From Candidatus Gerdarchaeota archaeon (GTDB lineage Archaea > Asgardarchaeota > Heimdallarchaeia > JABLTI01): a stretch of DNA of 5,826 bases. Both the position numbers and the translations under genes were made by a program. Shown here piece by piece: positions 5,774-5,826 of the stretch. A model generated the notes under the pieces. The model searched no databases. It was not told where the DNA came from and was given only the letters and a program-made list of their open reading frames with translations. The stretch covers positions 1 through 5,826 of the forward strand of contig JAEORM010000035.1 of the NCBI GenBank assembly GCA_016840905.1, in the 5' to 3' direction. Positions within the stretch are counted from its first letter, which is position 1; each line of letters opens with the position of its first letter.

Positions 5774-5806
5774 AAAAATAAAAAGGGTTATTTAATAAGT
5801 AACCCT
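5774..5806 (-). terminator. Leftward hairpin plus T tract, terminator of a convergent gene beyond the right edge
   Basis: On the minus strand AGGGTTA (5806-5800) and TAACCCT (5790-5784) form a perfect 7-bp stem with a 9-base loop, followed at once by TTTTATTTTTG. This is the form of an intrinsic terminator for leftward transcription. On the plus strand no T run follows the stem, so it does not serve mch well. A leftward frame ending ...NEGYDY with TAG at 5807-5805 reaches the window edge just before the stem, which fits the tail of a convergent gene, but six codons cannot prove it. Confidence 0.55.
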
Positions 5807-5826
5807 AATAATCATAACCTTCATTA

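Noticed and set aside
5805..5826. Leftward frame ending NEGYDY and TAG, as a separate gene feature
   Set aside because: Only six codons are visible and another frame (MKVMIIRVTY then stop) is equally open; it is kept only as a hint with the terminator.

Overview
The window looks like chromosomal DNA from a low-GC archaeon (roughly one third G+C by eye). Three things point to Archaea: a gene end that reads as the rare type-2 ('methanogenic-type') seryl-tRNA synthetase, a clear methenyl-tetrahydromethanopterin cyclohydrolase (Mch), and AT-rich TATA-like boxes combined with GGTG/GAGG ribosome binding sites. Mch shows that tetrahydromethanopterin-linked C1 chemistry is present. It does not prove methanogenesis, because non-methanogenic archaea with an archaeal Wood-Ljungdahl branch (for example several Asgard lineages) and Archaeoglobus also carry it. 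An Asgard-like or methanogen-related origin is a guess; nothing here fixes the lineage.

Layout. The left half is read leftwards: a class I SAM methyltransferase (3198-2497), a small two-TPR protein whose ribosome binding site overlaps the methyltransferase stop (2485-2174), a three-helix membrane protein of unknown family (2047-1085), and the N-terminal two thirds of type-2 SerRS (1007 to the left edge). The right half is read rightwards: a UDP-glucose 6-dehydrogenase family enzyme (3335-4753), then Mch 27 bases later (4781-5737). The two halves diverge from a 136-bp AT-rich region (3199-3334) that holds candidate promoters for both directions and short repeats.

How the genes relate. Methyltransferase and TPR genes are almost certainly co-transcribed. 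UDP-glucose dehydrogenase and Mch are probably co-transcribed, although one makes nucleotide-sugar acids for surface glycans and the other belongs to C1 metabolism, so the link is positional rather than metabolic. An 11-bp hairpin followed by a U-rich stretch lies across the stop codon of the membrane protein gene, just ahead of SerRS. A second hairpin with a T tract at the right edge faces leftwards and implies a convergent gene just beyond the window.

No mobile element, CRISPR array, tRNA or rRNA was seen, and no gene appears broken. No intergenic stretch exceeds 140 bases. I found no convincing new multi-gene system; the least explained parts are the membrane protein, the methyltransferase/TPR pair and the two leftward hairpins.
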